DNA of 64,000 bases from Maratus speciosus (taxonomy: Eukaryota; Arthropoda; Arachnida; Araneae; Salticidae). The notes under the pieces are model-generated. The model saw only the letters and a program-made list of their open reading frames with translations, did not search any database and was not told the origin of the DNA. Position numbers and translations under genes: made by a program. Shown one piece after another: positions 44,368 through 54,171 of this stretch. Numbering within the stretch: position 1 is the first letter of the stretch; each line of letters begins with the position of its first letter. Location: contig CAWVRF010001077.1 in assembly GCA_963932465.1 (NCBI GenBank), positions 868,001 to 932,000 of the forward strand, read 5' to 3'.

Positions 44368-44896
44368 CCGTACAAAGTCTAAAGTCCGGAACCTCGGGAC
44401 TTTACGAAGTCCGAAATTCGGATTTTTCCAAACTTTGGGTCAAAAATATAGCTTTTCAAATAAAAAAAAGAGAAGAAAATTCACTACTTAAAAAGGCAAA
44501 ATAATACATTCATATATTAAAACTTGCATATAACGACTATTAGTACTAAATTAAACAATCATTTTCATTAAATAAATCATCAAAATAAAAAGTAAAACAA
44601 AAACATTTATTAAAGGAACATTCAATTTAAGAAGAAATTGTAAATGTCGTAACTACTGAACATTTTAGTTAATGTGGGCTGCTTCATTAACTTAGGTATA
44701 TCATTACGAAATTTTTGTTTTATTCTGTACACAGATATGAGTTAAGAGTCAATAATAAAGTTTCTTTGATCTAGACCTTTTTTTTTTTTGTTTCAACAAT
44801 TTTGTTTTTTTACTTCTTTCTTGAACACTGCTGCTGGAAAGTCCGAACTTTGGACAATTCCGAACTTTGGGTGTTCGAACTTTAGACTTTGTACTG
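44368..44896. mobile_element. TA-flanked MITE, 529 bp
   Basis: The ends are CCGTACAAAGTCTAAAGT and, inward from the right, CAGTACAAAGTCTAAAGT, with TA on both sides (44,366-44,367; 44,897-44,898). Several CCGAA/AAAGT sub-motifs recur near both ends (GTCCGAA, ACTTTGG). No ORF is recognised. Confidence 0.85.
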
Positions 44897-45991
44897 TAGT
44901 CTGTACGGTGGAAACTTTGTCCTCCTCCAGCTGAAGCGCAACCCTCTCTATTGCTTCTGAGGAAACAGGTTTTCTTCCTCTTCCAGAACGAACATAACAT
45001 TAAACTATCCTGTTTCTTCAAATTTGGCTGCCATTAAACGAAGATTTTTAACAGTCAATGGACCTTTCCGCATCCCCTTCGATGTTCGAAATTTCCGTAG
45101 AGCAACAAATGCGGAATTACTAATGCGTCCTGGTCAAAAAACATTTACTGAAAAGCTCGGATCTGGTAAACGTAACGACATTCTGATTACCAATATAAAG
45201 CACATCGAAAACAAAATCTCCGCAAAAGTTTCTAGGTTCTATAACAGCTGCTGCGTGACGTCGACAGAAATTTATTTGAATTTTTATTTAAATTGTAGGA
45301 TTTAACACCCTCTGGCAGTGAAATTTTACCAGAAAATTCCAGATCTCAGTTTGGCCTTCTTAAAATTCAGAAATTTGGAATTCAAAAACGGAAATCCTGA
45401 AATAAAATTTTTAGCTCTGTATAATCACGTAATAGCCTAATTAAACAACGCAAAAAGAACAACTAAGATTTCCTGGTTATAAATTCGAAATTTCTCATTT
45501 AGTAAAATTGTGTTCTGTTGAAAATGTGTTGTAATTAAAAAAAAAAAAACTATTGTAAATGTAAGCAAAGTCACCGCCTCTTGAATATTTTCCAGGAAGC
45601 GGTCTGTATCTTTGTCTTATTTAATCTGAGAAAAATAAAGCGTAAAAACTTTTAAAAATTATTGGTGTTCGAATTGAACGGACCGTACAAATGCTGAAAA
45701 AAATCCGCCTACGACAAACGCCATTTTTTTTTTGGCAGAGCTCATGCCTAGTATTCAGTGGGTAATTCATGTGTAATTCAATTCTATTCTAAATGTGTTA
45801 ATGTGCATAAAAAATTCAATTCAATTCTAAATGTGTAATTCATTAAAAAACACCCTCTGGTGGCGAAATTTTGAACTATTTTTTTTTTATTAAACAAATT
45901 CCTATACCTTCATTATGTCCTTCACAAAATTTCACAACTTTCTGACCAATAGTTTCGTCTGTAGACAACTCTAAAGGGTAGGGTCGTTTAA

Positions 45992-46868
45992 CACTAGAAG
46001 CGCCGAAAATTTTATTCAAGTATTATAAAAATATTTCACACCAGAATTTTTATTTAAAACAATATAACTTATTTATTTAACCTGTTTCACTGTGGTACAA
46101 TCCATAACAGAAAAAGACCGAAGTTAGGTATGATTTTAAATGCTCTGCATATCTTTTAAATTTAATCTTAAAACCCTTAAAATTCTCTTTTATTTAATAG
46201 TTTTTCTGTAAATTTTTAAAGTTTCCCCTTAATGCTCTGCTCAACAAACTAAAAAGATTCCAATAGCAACTTCCCTCAGCCAGTTAAATTCCTTCCTTCT
46301 AAGCTAAGCTCCTCCTCTTTTCCCCTGCATCAATAAATAGACCCGCTTTCTGAGCGGATCGCCATTATTCCCCCAGACTCAGCTGTGGACGGTGCTCCCA
46401 ATCCGTGGTGAATCGATGTCTCAAAGGGCCTTTTTCAAGGCCAAATGACTGCGAACATCTGTGCAGCCATGGTAGCCTGGACCCGCGATGAAGCGTGGGC
46501 TAGGCGCGGGAGTTACTATCCATTGAGTATTTTAATTTTCTTATGTATTTTAAATTTTTTAACTGTTAGTATTTTTTTAATTTAATTCTTTTTTACTTTT
46601 CATTTTGAGCTCAGGAATTACTTGGTTGTTCCCCCCCCCCCCCCCCCATTTTTAAGCATTTTTTCCCAGTACTGCCAAGATTCAGTTCCTGTTAGGCTTC
46701 CATTGTGTTACTGTCGGGGATGTGGGGCAGTGGCCCCAGGCTCCTCGGAAAACCGTCAGAAGTAGTACTGTGGTACATTTATAACTTATTTTAGGAAGAA
46801 GTTTCAGGCTCGAATCGACATATTTTTATTCGCTAGCGGTCAAAAAGACCGCTATGGCGGTTCCAGCG
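45992..46868. mobile_element. TTAA-type (piggyBac-like) non-autonomous element, 877 bp
   Basis: TTAA lies on both sides (45,988-45,991; 46,869-46,872). Ends: CACTAGAAGCGCC and, inward, CGCTGGAACCGCC. The left 110 bp resemble the left part of the element at 50,057-50,256 (ATTTTATTCAAG, ACACCAGAATTTTTATTTAAAA). The insertion splits the mariner's right terminus; removing it and one TTAA leaves a segment that matches the left terminus. The interior has a GC-richer patch (46,330-46,520) and a C run (46,631-46,647). Confidence 0.9.
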
Positions 46869-46886
46869 TTAATTAGGGACATCTTG

Positions 46887-47887
46887 GTTATTTCAGTTTT
46901 GCTCATTTTAATTGTTCACTAGTAATCTTAAATTACCAGGATCGATGAGTGAGCTTGGCATCCCTTTGATTTCTGTCATCACACATAAAATCTTTAATAA
47001 TTTCTTTATTATTAAAGACATACCTTTCAAATTTCACCAGTATATTTTTAAAAGATATAATTATACTTTAAGCCTTTAAAAAAATCGATATTTTGACCAT
47101 TTTCAAGGTAATGTGTCCCATTAATTTTTTAATATTTTCTAACTGATCATGATTCAGGACATGCATACTCTCTTAAAACATGTTTCATTAACGGTTAAAT
47201 AAACCTGCATTTATTTAAGATTTCTGTCTGAGTTGGAAATTTTTATAAGATTGTTTTATTTAGCGTTACGAGGGCATCCATGCTGGAATTTTTGTGTTAT
47301 TGCTGAGTATACTGAAGGTAAGTAAAAAGTTTTTAAGTTAAATTCTTTTTTCACTTATTATATATATTTTTTTACATTTAATACGTTATTCAGATTGCTA
47401 ACTAACGTAATCAAAAGTAGTGCAATCAATTTTTATATGAAAATTTTCATTTATGTATTTAAATAAAATTTCAAAATATTTTCAAATTGATACTTTATAT
47501 CAGCTGCATGCTGGATGTTATTAGTCGGTGAAAATGCCAAAGATTTTACTGTTTACAGCAGACTTTTTCACTCTTATTATTTCAGTATTTGAAAACATAG
47601 TTTGACTGTTTTTGTTTATCTATTAAACTTGTGTTCTATAAACTATTTATTTTCTCAGAAGTAATAATTTTGTTATGGAATATTCAGGGCTGCCACAGGC
47701 TACTATATTTGTATTCTGTTCGGACCACTATTTAAATAAAAAAATTGTTGCATATTTTCCTTGCACATGTTGTTAAATCATTTGTAAAAGTTTTTTGTTT
47801 TGAAAAAGTGATGCGAAATATAATTAAAATATAGTCGCCTATGGCAACCCTGAATATTAGCCGGATACAAAAGTTAAAATATTTATA
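46887..47887. other. AT-rich non-coding stretch
   Basis: No gene or repeat recognised. Confidence 0.45.
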
Positions 47888-48022
47888 TACAGGGTGTTTC
47901 ATAAAAGATGGACAAAACTTTAAGGGGTGAAAGTACACATCCAAACAAACAACTTTCATCAAAGAAGGCATGGTCGGAAATAAAACGAACTGAAATAAGG
48001 TACCGGCGCATTTGGAAACTTG

Positions 48023-48213
48023 GTCCAGTGTTGCCAGTGGGATACTTTTTTCAAATTCAGATTTATTGACTGCCACCATGTTTTTGAAATAGCGAGATTT
48101 GCTTTATTTAATGACAGATTAAATTAGGTGAAAACAAGATGGTTTATCAATTTTTAAAAACTGCTGGTAATCAAAATATTTGAATTTTAAAAAAGTAGAC
48201 CACTCGCAACACT
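48023..48213. mobile_element. Palindromic MITE, family A copy 1
   Basis: CAGTGTTGCCAGTGGGATAC at the left is matched inward from the right by CAGTGTTGCGAGTGGTCTAC; both continue into an ATTCA(G/A)AT phrase. Confidence 0.75.
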
Positions 48214-48225
48214 GACTTGGTCCAT

Positions 48226-48385
48226 CAGTGGTGGAAAATTGGCGCAGAGGAGGAGCCTATTGACACCACTAAATATTAGCAGAATTTTTCGTCTTATATA
48301 ATGACAGTTTTTATTAAGATGAAGAATACCATAAAATATTCGTGGTGTCAATAGGCTCCTCCTCTGCGCCAATTTTCCACCACTG
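48226..48385. mobile_element. Palindromic MITE with 47-bp near-perfect arms
   Basis: CAGTGGTGGAAAATTGGCGC, then AGAGGAGGAGCCTATTGACA, is repeated exactly in inverse at the other end through GGTGTCAATAGGCTCC. The spacer is about 65 bp. The near-identity of the arms suggests a young insertion or strong hairpin homogenisation. Confidence 0.85.
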
Positions 48386-48403
48386 GCTCCATGCAAGCGT
48401 TAA

Positions 48404-48603
48404 CCCCTTCGGGACGGGAGCCTTTTACGAAATTTTTAATATTTTGTCACCGTATTTTAAAAACAGAAATTTGTGTCTTCGTGAATCGAGAAAATGCGCT
48501 GATTAAATAAGGCAAATTTTACAGTAAAATTTTACTGGTGAGAAAAAACAAGAATTCTGAGCACTTCATGCGGCACGTATACATGTCGCTCGTCCCCAAG
48601 GGG
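48404..48603. mobile_element. piggyBac-like MITE, family 1 copy 1 (200 bp)
   Basis: Flanked by TTAA on both sides. Ends: CCCCTTCGGGACGGGAG and, inward, CCCCTTGGGGACGAGCG. It shares CTTTTACG, AAAAACAGAAATTTGTGTCT and ATTAAATAAGGCAAATTTTA with the copies at 49,657, 62,595 and 63,111. Confidence 0.9.
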
Positions 48604-48930
48604 TTAAAGCTCCATTCCTATTGAGAGTTATCGGGAGAAGAATGACACTAATAGCATGGAAATGTCATATGGGGAAGAAAAAGAACGCGTATGCAAAATT
48701 TCTCCTCGATTAATACACAAAAGATGCTGATCCGAGTGTGCAACTGTCAATCGCAGTAAGAATGTAACGGAAGATGTTGCCCTTCACTGATAGGTAAAAG
48801 GCTGATATGCATTTTATCTACGGAACTGCAAGTAGAAACTGCTCAGAGACTCAACGATTGTACGGAGAAGGGTTTCCCGCCTTGCTTTCGTCACTTATTC
48901 GTTCTTTGTTTGTTTTTTAACATATCCAGT

Positions 48931-49119
48931 GCTGCCAGTGGGCTACTATTTTTAAATTCAGATTTCTTGATTAGCACCACCTTTTTGAAATTGTAAAATT
49001 CGACTTTTTTAGTGACATATTAATTAAGGCTAAAACAAGGGGGAGTTTAGCTTTTCAAAAAAGTGGTGCCAATGAATAAATCTGAATTAAAAAAAAGTAG
49101 CCCACTGGTAACACTGAAT
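48931..49119. mobile_element. Palindromic MITE, family A copy 2
   Basis: CAGTGCTGCCAGTGGGCTAC at the left is matched inward from the right by CAGTGTTACCAGTGGGCTAC, and TTCAGATTT is common to both arms. It is the same family as 48,023-48,213. Confidence 0.75.
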
Positions 49120-49249
49120 TATCTCCTTTGGCTCCCTCTAGCACCTTTGCGTTTTAATTCAGACCATACATACTTTGATGAAAATTGTTTGTTTTGATGT
49201 GTACTATCACCTCTAAAAGTTTTGCCCATCTTTTATGAAACACGCTGTA

Positions 49250-49652
49250 TTGTTTTAGGTGCAAACATATTAATCTGCTGTAACTGGGCTGCAAGCGGTA
49301 GAGATAGATTTTTTTTAATGAGTATTTTTTTAATGAGTATTTTTTTAAACCATAAAAAATAATTTAAGATACATATTTTAAACAAAGTACATTTTACAAT
49401 AACATGTTTTACCCTGTATAACGATTTGAAAATTGAAACTGTGTAGAGATAATGAATTTGCGGAATAGGTAAATTTTTTCCTCAGATTATTCTCGCAATT
49501 GGTATGACGCAAGCGCAACTCACGGACTTGTTTTTGCTTTACAATATAGATGCTCTTGTACTATTAATCATGTATTTAATTTAATTAATGTACTTATGTG
49601 TTTAATTTAATTATTATATAAATTATTGATTATTAGGAAGTCATATTTACAT
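49250..49652. other. AT-rich spacer
   Basis: No gene. A short direct duplication (TTTTTTTAATGAGTATTTTT) occurs near 49,311-49,345. Confidence 0.5.
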
Positions 49653-49656
49653 TTAA

Positions 49657-49857
49657 CCCCTTTGGGACGAGCGTCTTTTGCAGAATTTTTAATCATTTAT
49701 CACCGATTTTTTAAAACAGAATTTTTTTGCGTAATTGAATCGGGAAAATGCTCTGATTAAATAAGGCAAAATTTACAATAAAAATTTACTGATGAGAATA
49801 ATCACGGATTCTGAGCACCTTACGCGGCACGAATACCGGTAGCTCGTCCCCAAGGGG
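49657..49857. mobile_element. piggyBac-like MITE, family 1 copy 2 (201 bp)
   Basis: TTAA on both sides (49,653-49,656; 49,858-49,861). Ends CCCCTTTGGGACGAGCG and, inward, CCCCTTGGGGACGAGCT. Confidence 0.9.
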
Positions 49858-50056
49858 TTAAAGAAAACATATTTATACAAAAATATATTTACATTTACAT
49901 TTCGAAATAATTCTATATGTGACACCAGAAAACATATTGCGTAATTTATACATAAAAAAATTTGGAAATTTTGTTTATACCGTTCGATTATCTATACCTG
50001 CTGTACTGAAGTAATACATCTGCTGCTGTAGATGGAGATGTTAATAGAATGTTTAA

Positions 50057-50256
50057 CCCTAGATCTACCGGGAATTTTATTCAAGTTTTAATAAAACGTT
50101 CTACACCAGAATTTTTATTTAAAACTATTTAACTTATTTATTTACCTTATTTTTGTCTGGTTTATATACTTAGTTTATTTTAAAGAAATTTCTGGTTTGA
50201 ATGAATATTTTGTATGTACCTGTCGGGTCCAATGGACCCGTCTGGTAGACGGAGGG
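50057..50256. mobile_element. piggyBac-like MITE, family 2 (200 bp)
   Basis: TTAA on both sides. Ends CCCTAGATCTACC and, inward, CCCTCCGTCTACC. The interior ends in GGGTCCAATGGACCC, a small palindrome. It is related to the larger element at 45,992-46,868. Confidence 0.85.
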
Positions 50257-50417
50257 TTAAAACGAGTTTGTGCTTGAAATGTCTACTTTTTTGTACGCTG
50301 TTATGAAAGAATAGTTTACAATTTAGCAATTAATATTTGCTTCACGACATAAATATTTTTGCAATATTGACATTTTGTTGGAGATAATTACAGTGTATAT
50401 TTGTCTCATTTGATCAG

Positions 50418-51735
50418 ATGGAGAAGAAGTAGCATCAGATAATGAAGATTATTTAACTCCTGTTGTAAAAGAGAAGAAAAAGTACATTCGTCGGAGAGAG
50501 AAAACCTTTCAAAAAACAGATATTACGCTAAGTCTACCAACCAAGCAGGTGGAAAACATACTTTTTGATCTCGTTTCACATAATTCTCGAACTATTACCC
50601 TGAAGACATTTCGGTGAAACTGCTGATAAAACAAATATGTATTCGATATCAGCTCTAGATTGTGTGAACACGACTATTGGAGAAATTAAAAAACTTATTG
50701 TTTTGCATCTCATCGCTGGAATACTTCCGTTTCCGCCACTAATGTCATTCTGGAAATCTGTAGCAACCATTAAATTAGTAGAGAAAATAGGCATGACCAG
50801 GAATAGATTTGAAAACTAAGGAATCATCGTCACATTGTTGATGTAAATGAAAGTCGCTGTCATTAGAAGAATATTTTTGTATCAATGAGTCAGTGATATC
50901 ATTCACAGGGCGTCTGTATATTAAACAATATGTAAAACGTAAGTCTAATCGGTGGTTTTACGTTATGTGAAGAATCAGGAATTATATATGATTCAATTCG
51001 TTATCAAGAATCTTTTATACCAGTGGATTCTGAACTCAAGGCAGAGTTTGGGGCAGTTGCTTGGCATCTGGCCAATCGTAATTCGCCTGGCCTTGGTTAT
51101 GAACTATTTTTTTATCATTATTTCACATGCACTTCTTTGTTAAATGCTTTGTTGGAGAAAAGAATATTTGCAGACGGCACCGTGCGCAGAAATAGGCTGA
51201 CAAACTGTCCACTGAAAAGTGATGCCGATTAAAAAATGATCGACGCGGTAGCTGTGACACTTGTGTCAGCAAAGATGGAAAAATCATTGATGTTAAGTGG
51301 TATGACAATAAAACTGTCGCACGAGCATCTACATTTCTGAAGGTAATACGAAGGATGTTGTTAAAAGATGGAACAAAAAATATTCCATTTATATTGATGT
51401 ATGTAATTCAGAAGTTGTGAAGTTCTACAATAAAAACATGGGGGGAATCCACAAACATGAGTTGTCACTGTATAGAACTGCTATAAAGAGCAAAAAATGG
51501 ACACGTCGAGTAATGTATTATTATTTTAGTGTGGCCATTATTAATTATTAGAGCACAAAAAAGATGCCAAATGCTTAGCGGAAAAATGGATTTTTTTTCT
51601 TTCATATATGAAAGCAGAAGCTCTGTCACTCAAAGTATAGTCATCAACCTATATAAAATGTGGAAGTCCATCATCAAACAGTTCTGTTTTGTCACCTCCA
51701 AAGAAAAAACTAAATCCTGCTAAAGTCCTTGCAAA
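50418..51735 (+). pseudogene. piggyBac-like transposase, degraded
   Basis: Successive frames, separated by shifts and stops, give an acidic N-terminal stretch (DGEEVASDNEDYLTP), then NMYSISALDC and a block with LIAGILPFPPLMSFW and MTRNRFEN. These match the DDE_Tnp_1_7 pattern of TNxYA, lGIxixMGixxLPxxxxYW and msrnRFe. Near 51,420-51,530 VKFYNKNMGGIHKHE and KSKKWTRRVMYYYF correspond to the conserved YNxxMGGVDxxD and KWWxRxxxxL motifs, with His where the family has the catalytic Asp. It is clearly dead. It sits among TTAA-flanked MITEs and could be a relic of the source family. Confidence 0.75.
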
Positions 51736-51753
51736 GATATTAGATTTGATGGA

Positions 51754-52184
51754 ATGAATCATCTTCTGTATATATATTTCTCTTGCGTAGCGCTAAAATA
51801 TGGCTGAATTTGTAGCTTGCTGTTTGGCAACAACCGCAGTAACACAATTAATTTGCCTTATTACATTCCACTAATCAGAAGCGTGATTTCACTACTTAAA
51901 CTCGCATCAAATTTAAAAGAAAAATTTCAATGATTTTAATAAAATGTAAACATTTTAAAACGATTCCGTTTAATTATGCACTAATCGCGTAGGAGCAGAA
52001 CACAGATTATTTATTGAGAAATAATATTAAGTAATCTTCTGTACGTATATTTATCTTGCTTGGCGCTAAAATAGAGCTGAAAGTATAGCTTGCGTTTGGC
52101 AACAACCACAGTAACACAATTAATTTGTCTTATTACATTCAACCAATTAGAAGCGGGATTTCACCACTTAAAATCGCGTCATAT
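51754..52184 (+). repeat. Two direct copies of a roughly 158-bp repeat
   Basis: The copies are 51,754-51,912 and 52,028-52,184. Each runs TCTTCTGTA, GCGCTAAAATA, TTTGGCAACAACC, CAGTAACACAATTAATTTG, CTTATTACATTC, GATTTCAC, ACTTAAA. Period about 274 bp. A TTAA-CCCTTTGAGGGG motif follows immediately (52,185-52,200), possibly one end of another TTAA element. Confidence 0.8.
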
Positions 52185-52519
52185 TTAACCCTTTGAGGGG
52201 CAAGCAATAATGTCTCAGTAATATTGAATTCTCACCGGAATAATCGAAAAATTTTATTTTTAAATAAGGAAAAGCAATTAACATCCACCCCCATCAGCAT
52301 CACAGCAGATCAGCATTCAGAGATTCGTGACGTTCATCTTTGCGGTGCAAAGGTCCGCCCGCTCACGCTTTTTAAGTTGAGTTTATTCCTGTTTCTACTA
52401 TGTGTATTGGTGACAGCGGATTCATGATGTAGTTCCGGTTCGTAGCAGAATAGGACTTTATTGTTGACTGTTGTTAACTCCTAGTAGTGCTTTTTTGAGA
52501 GTTCTACGTCGAATATACC

Positions 52520-54171
52520 ATGGATAATAAGGATCCACTTGACTTTAATGCGAATGCCTTGCGCATAATTAAAGGTGAAGAACCATCTGACCTCGCTGCT
52601 GCATGGAGCGAATACCCACAAGTTTCGGATGAGAAACAAAGCGAAATCGTCAAGCAATTCCTAAAAGAATGTGACACCCACATCAATGGAAAGGTGAATG
52701 AGACAGGCTACTCCAGCCGCGAAGACCTACAAATGAATGTGAGTAACACTTTATTTTCTGTGATGTTTTTACTTACAGAGCCATTTAACCCCCAAAGACT
52801 TTGTAATTTACCAGAATTTAAAGCTTTTATCTTTAAATATAACTTAGACCTGATTGAGACATTAACTAAGTTAAAGGCAATAGCGGTGAACCCTAATGAG
52901 GGCTTCCTCCCTGCCAAAAATACTACCCGGAAAAGAACCCGTGAAGAACCCAGTAGCGTATCCTTAGCAAATAAATATGCCATGTTAGCAGATAAAACTA
53001 AAGAAAATAATGAAAATACCGATATGGAAATCACAAATTCATCTGAAGGCGGCGCAGTCGGTGGCTCTTCTTCACCCACCACCCCTAAAACAAAAATCCA
53101 CCCATTCTACATAGAAATAAAGGGTAAATGGCACGAACTTGCTGCCAAAATAAAAGAGCAAAATGAGACCAACCCACTTATCAAAATGGACGGTGAACTA
53201 TTAAAAGTCCACTGCAAAAATGACTCGGACTTCCGTAAAACCCAAGCATACCTTGATACTAATGCAATAGCTTACACCACCCTGAGCCGTGCGGAACAGC
53301 GCCCTCGGAAAGTGGTAATACGCGGAATCCCATGCTATACGGACCCACAAATCATCATAGATGAACTTAAACAACACAACTTTATAGCTAGTAGAGCTTC
53401 TATGATGAAGAGCAGGAAAACTGGCAAACCAATGCCCCTGTATGTAGTAAACATCTTGCCTAGAGCAAAATTTGAAGAAATCTATCAAATAACCTAAATT
53501 TGTTATATAAAAGTTACTATCGAACGATTTAAAGGCACGGCATTATAAAACAATGTTACCGTTGCCAAAAGTTTGGCCACTCCTCAGAAAATTGCAACCT
53601 CCCTGCAAGCTGTGCCAAATGCTCAGGAGGGCACCTAACCCCGGATTGTGACAAGATCGGAAAGATAACTCCCAAATGTAGCAATTGTTCCGGCCCCCAC
53701 CCGGCTACTTATCGTGGTTGTCCAAAAACCCCCCAACTTCACAAAAATAACCAAAATTCAAAATCTTCCCCAAAAGATAAACCTGCCAAATCTTTCCCAG
53801 GCATGCTAGCCCAAACAATGGCTAGCTACAATTATGTTAAACCAGCCTCAGCCCCACAAGTTACTAAGAAAGCCCCAGATACGGTTGCAACTCCAGAACC
53901 CAAACCTGAAACTACTAAATCAAACGAAAAAGAGCCAAAAGACCCTGAAACTGTAGCACCAGAAACTCCTAACTATATAACCGATCTAAAAGATATTCTA
54001 AAAACCTTCCAAGAGATTAAAGAAATCTTTAAATTTAACAAATTTATCCAATGCTTTCAAAACATAGCAAGACGTTCAAAAAACTGCAATGATCCAATGG
54101 AAAGGATACTTATGATTATCAGCGCTTTTGACAGCTTGGCCACGGAATTCAACTCACCCAATAATGAGTAA
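52520..54171 (+). pseudogene. Jockey-type LINE ORF1 (gag-like, zinc knuckles), frameshifted
   Basis: The start ATG lies in ACCATGG, a good initiation context. Residues 1-240 are a charged, variable region. A PRE_C2HC domain follows (RKVVIRGIPCYTDPQIIIDE, MMKSRKTGKPMPLYVVN). The frame stops at about 53,494-53,496 after YQIT and continues with KVTIERFKG, then, in a second frame from about 53,548, with three zinc knuckles: CYRCQKFGHSSENC, CAKCSGGHLTPDC and CSNCSGPHPATYRGC. A Pro/Lys-rich linker and a C-terminal helix ending LATEFNSPNNE close it at 54,171. About 550 codons in all. ORF1 proteins of this type bind the element RNA. Confidence 0.85.

Larger units (their letters stand above)
42430..45140 (-). 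pseudogene. Mariner-like transposase, interrupted
   Basis: The gene reads right to left. The N-terminal helix-turn-helix region (FRTSKGMRKGPL, MAAKFEETG, RSGRGRKPVSSEAIERVALQ) lies at 45,125-44,899. After the 529-bp insertion comes AEELDM and, in another frame, STVQKIIRIILRYYPY and the first catalytic Asp in ILWTDEAHFHLYG (about 44,134-44,154). After the 1,077-bp insertion come FFMQDGAPPNISHCV (second Asp, about 42,757), RIISRHFRNLWHPRSPDL and CDFWLWGHLK (third Asp). I count 42 residues between the second and third Asp. Frameshifts and stops make it non-functional. Confidence 0.85.
42232..46886 (-). mobile_element. Mariner-like transposon interrupted by three insertions
   Basis: The left terminus reads CAAGGTGTCCCTAATTAAAC, then about 90 bp that recur inverted at the right (CTACAGACGAAAC, GGTCAGAAAGTTGTGAAATT). 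The outermost right part (TTAGGGACATCTTG, 46,873-46,886) is separated from the rest of the right terminus by an 877-bp TTAA element. Together with insertions at 42,777-43,853 and 44,368-44,896, this makes a 4.65-kb locus from an element of about 2.2 kb. The transposase runs on the minus strand and is broken. Confidence 0.9.
47890..49247. mobile_element. TA-flanked element with about 110-bp inverted repeats, host of nested MITEs
   Basis: The ends are CAGGGTGTTTCATAAAAGAT and, inward, CAGCGTGTTTCATAAAAGAT, alike for about 110 bp, with TA at 47,888-47,889 and 49,248-49,249. No transposase is visible. The 1,358 bp include four smaller insertions listed separately. Confidence 0.85.

Noticed and set aside
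46330..46520. GC-richer patch in the TTAA element as a structural RNA
   Set aside because: Only small hairpins are visible and there is no match to a known RNA family that I recognise.
52708..53082. 124-codon minus-strand ORF
   Set aside because: Antisense shadow of LINE ORF1.
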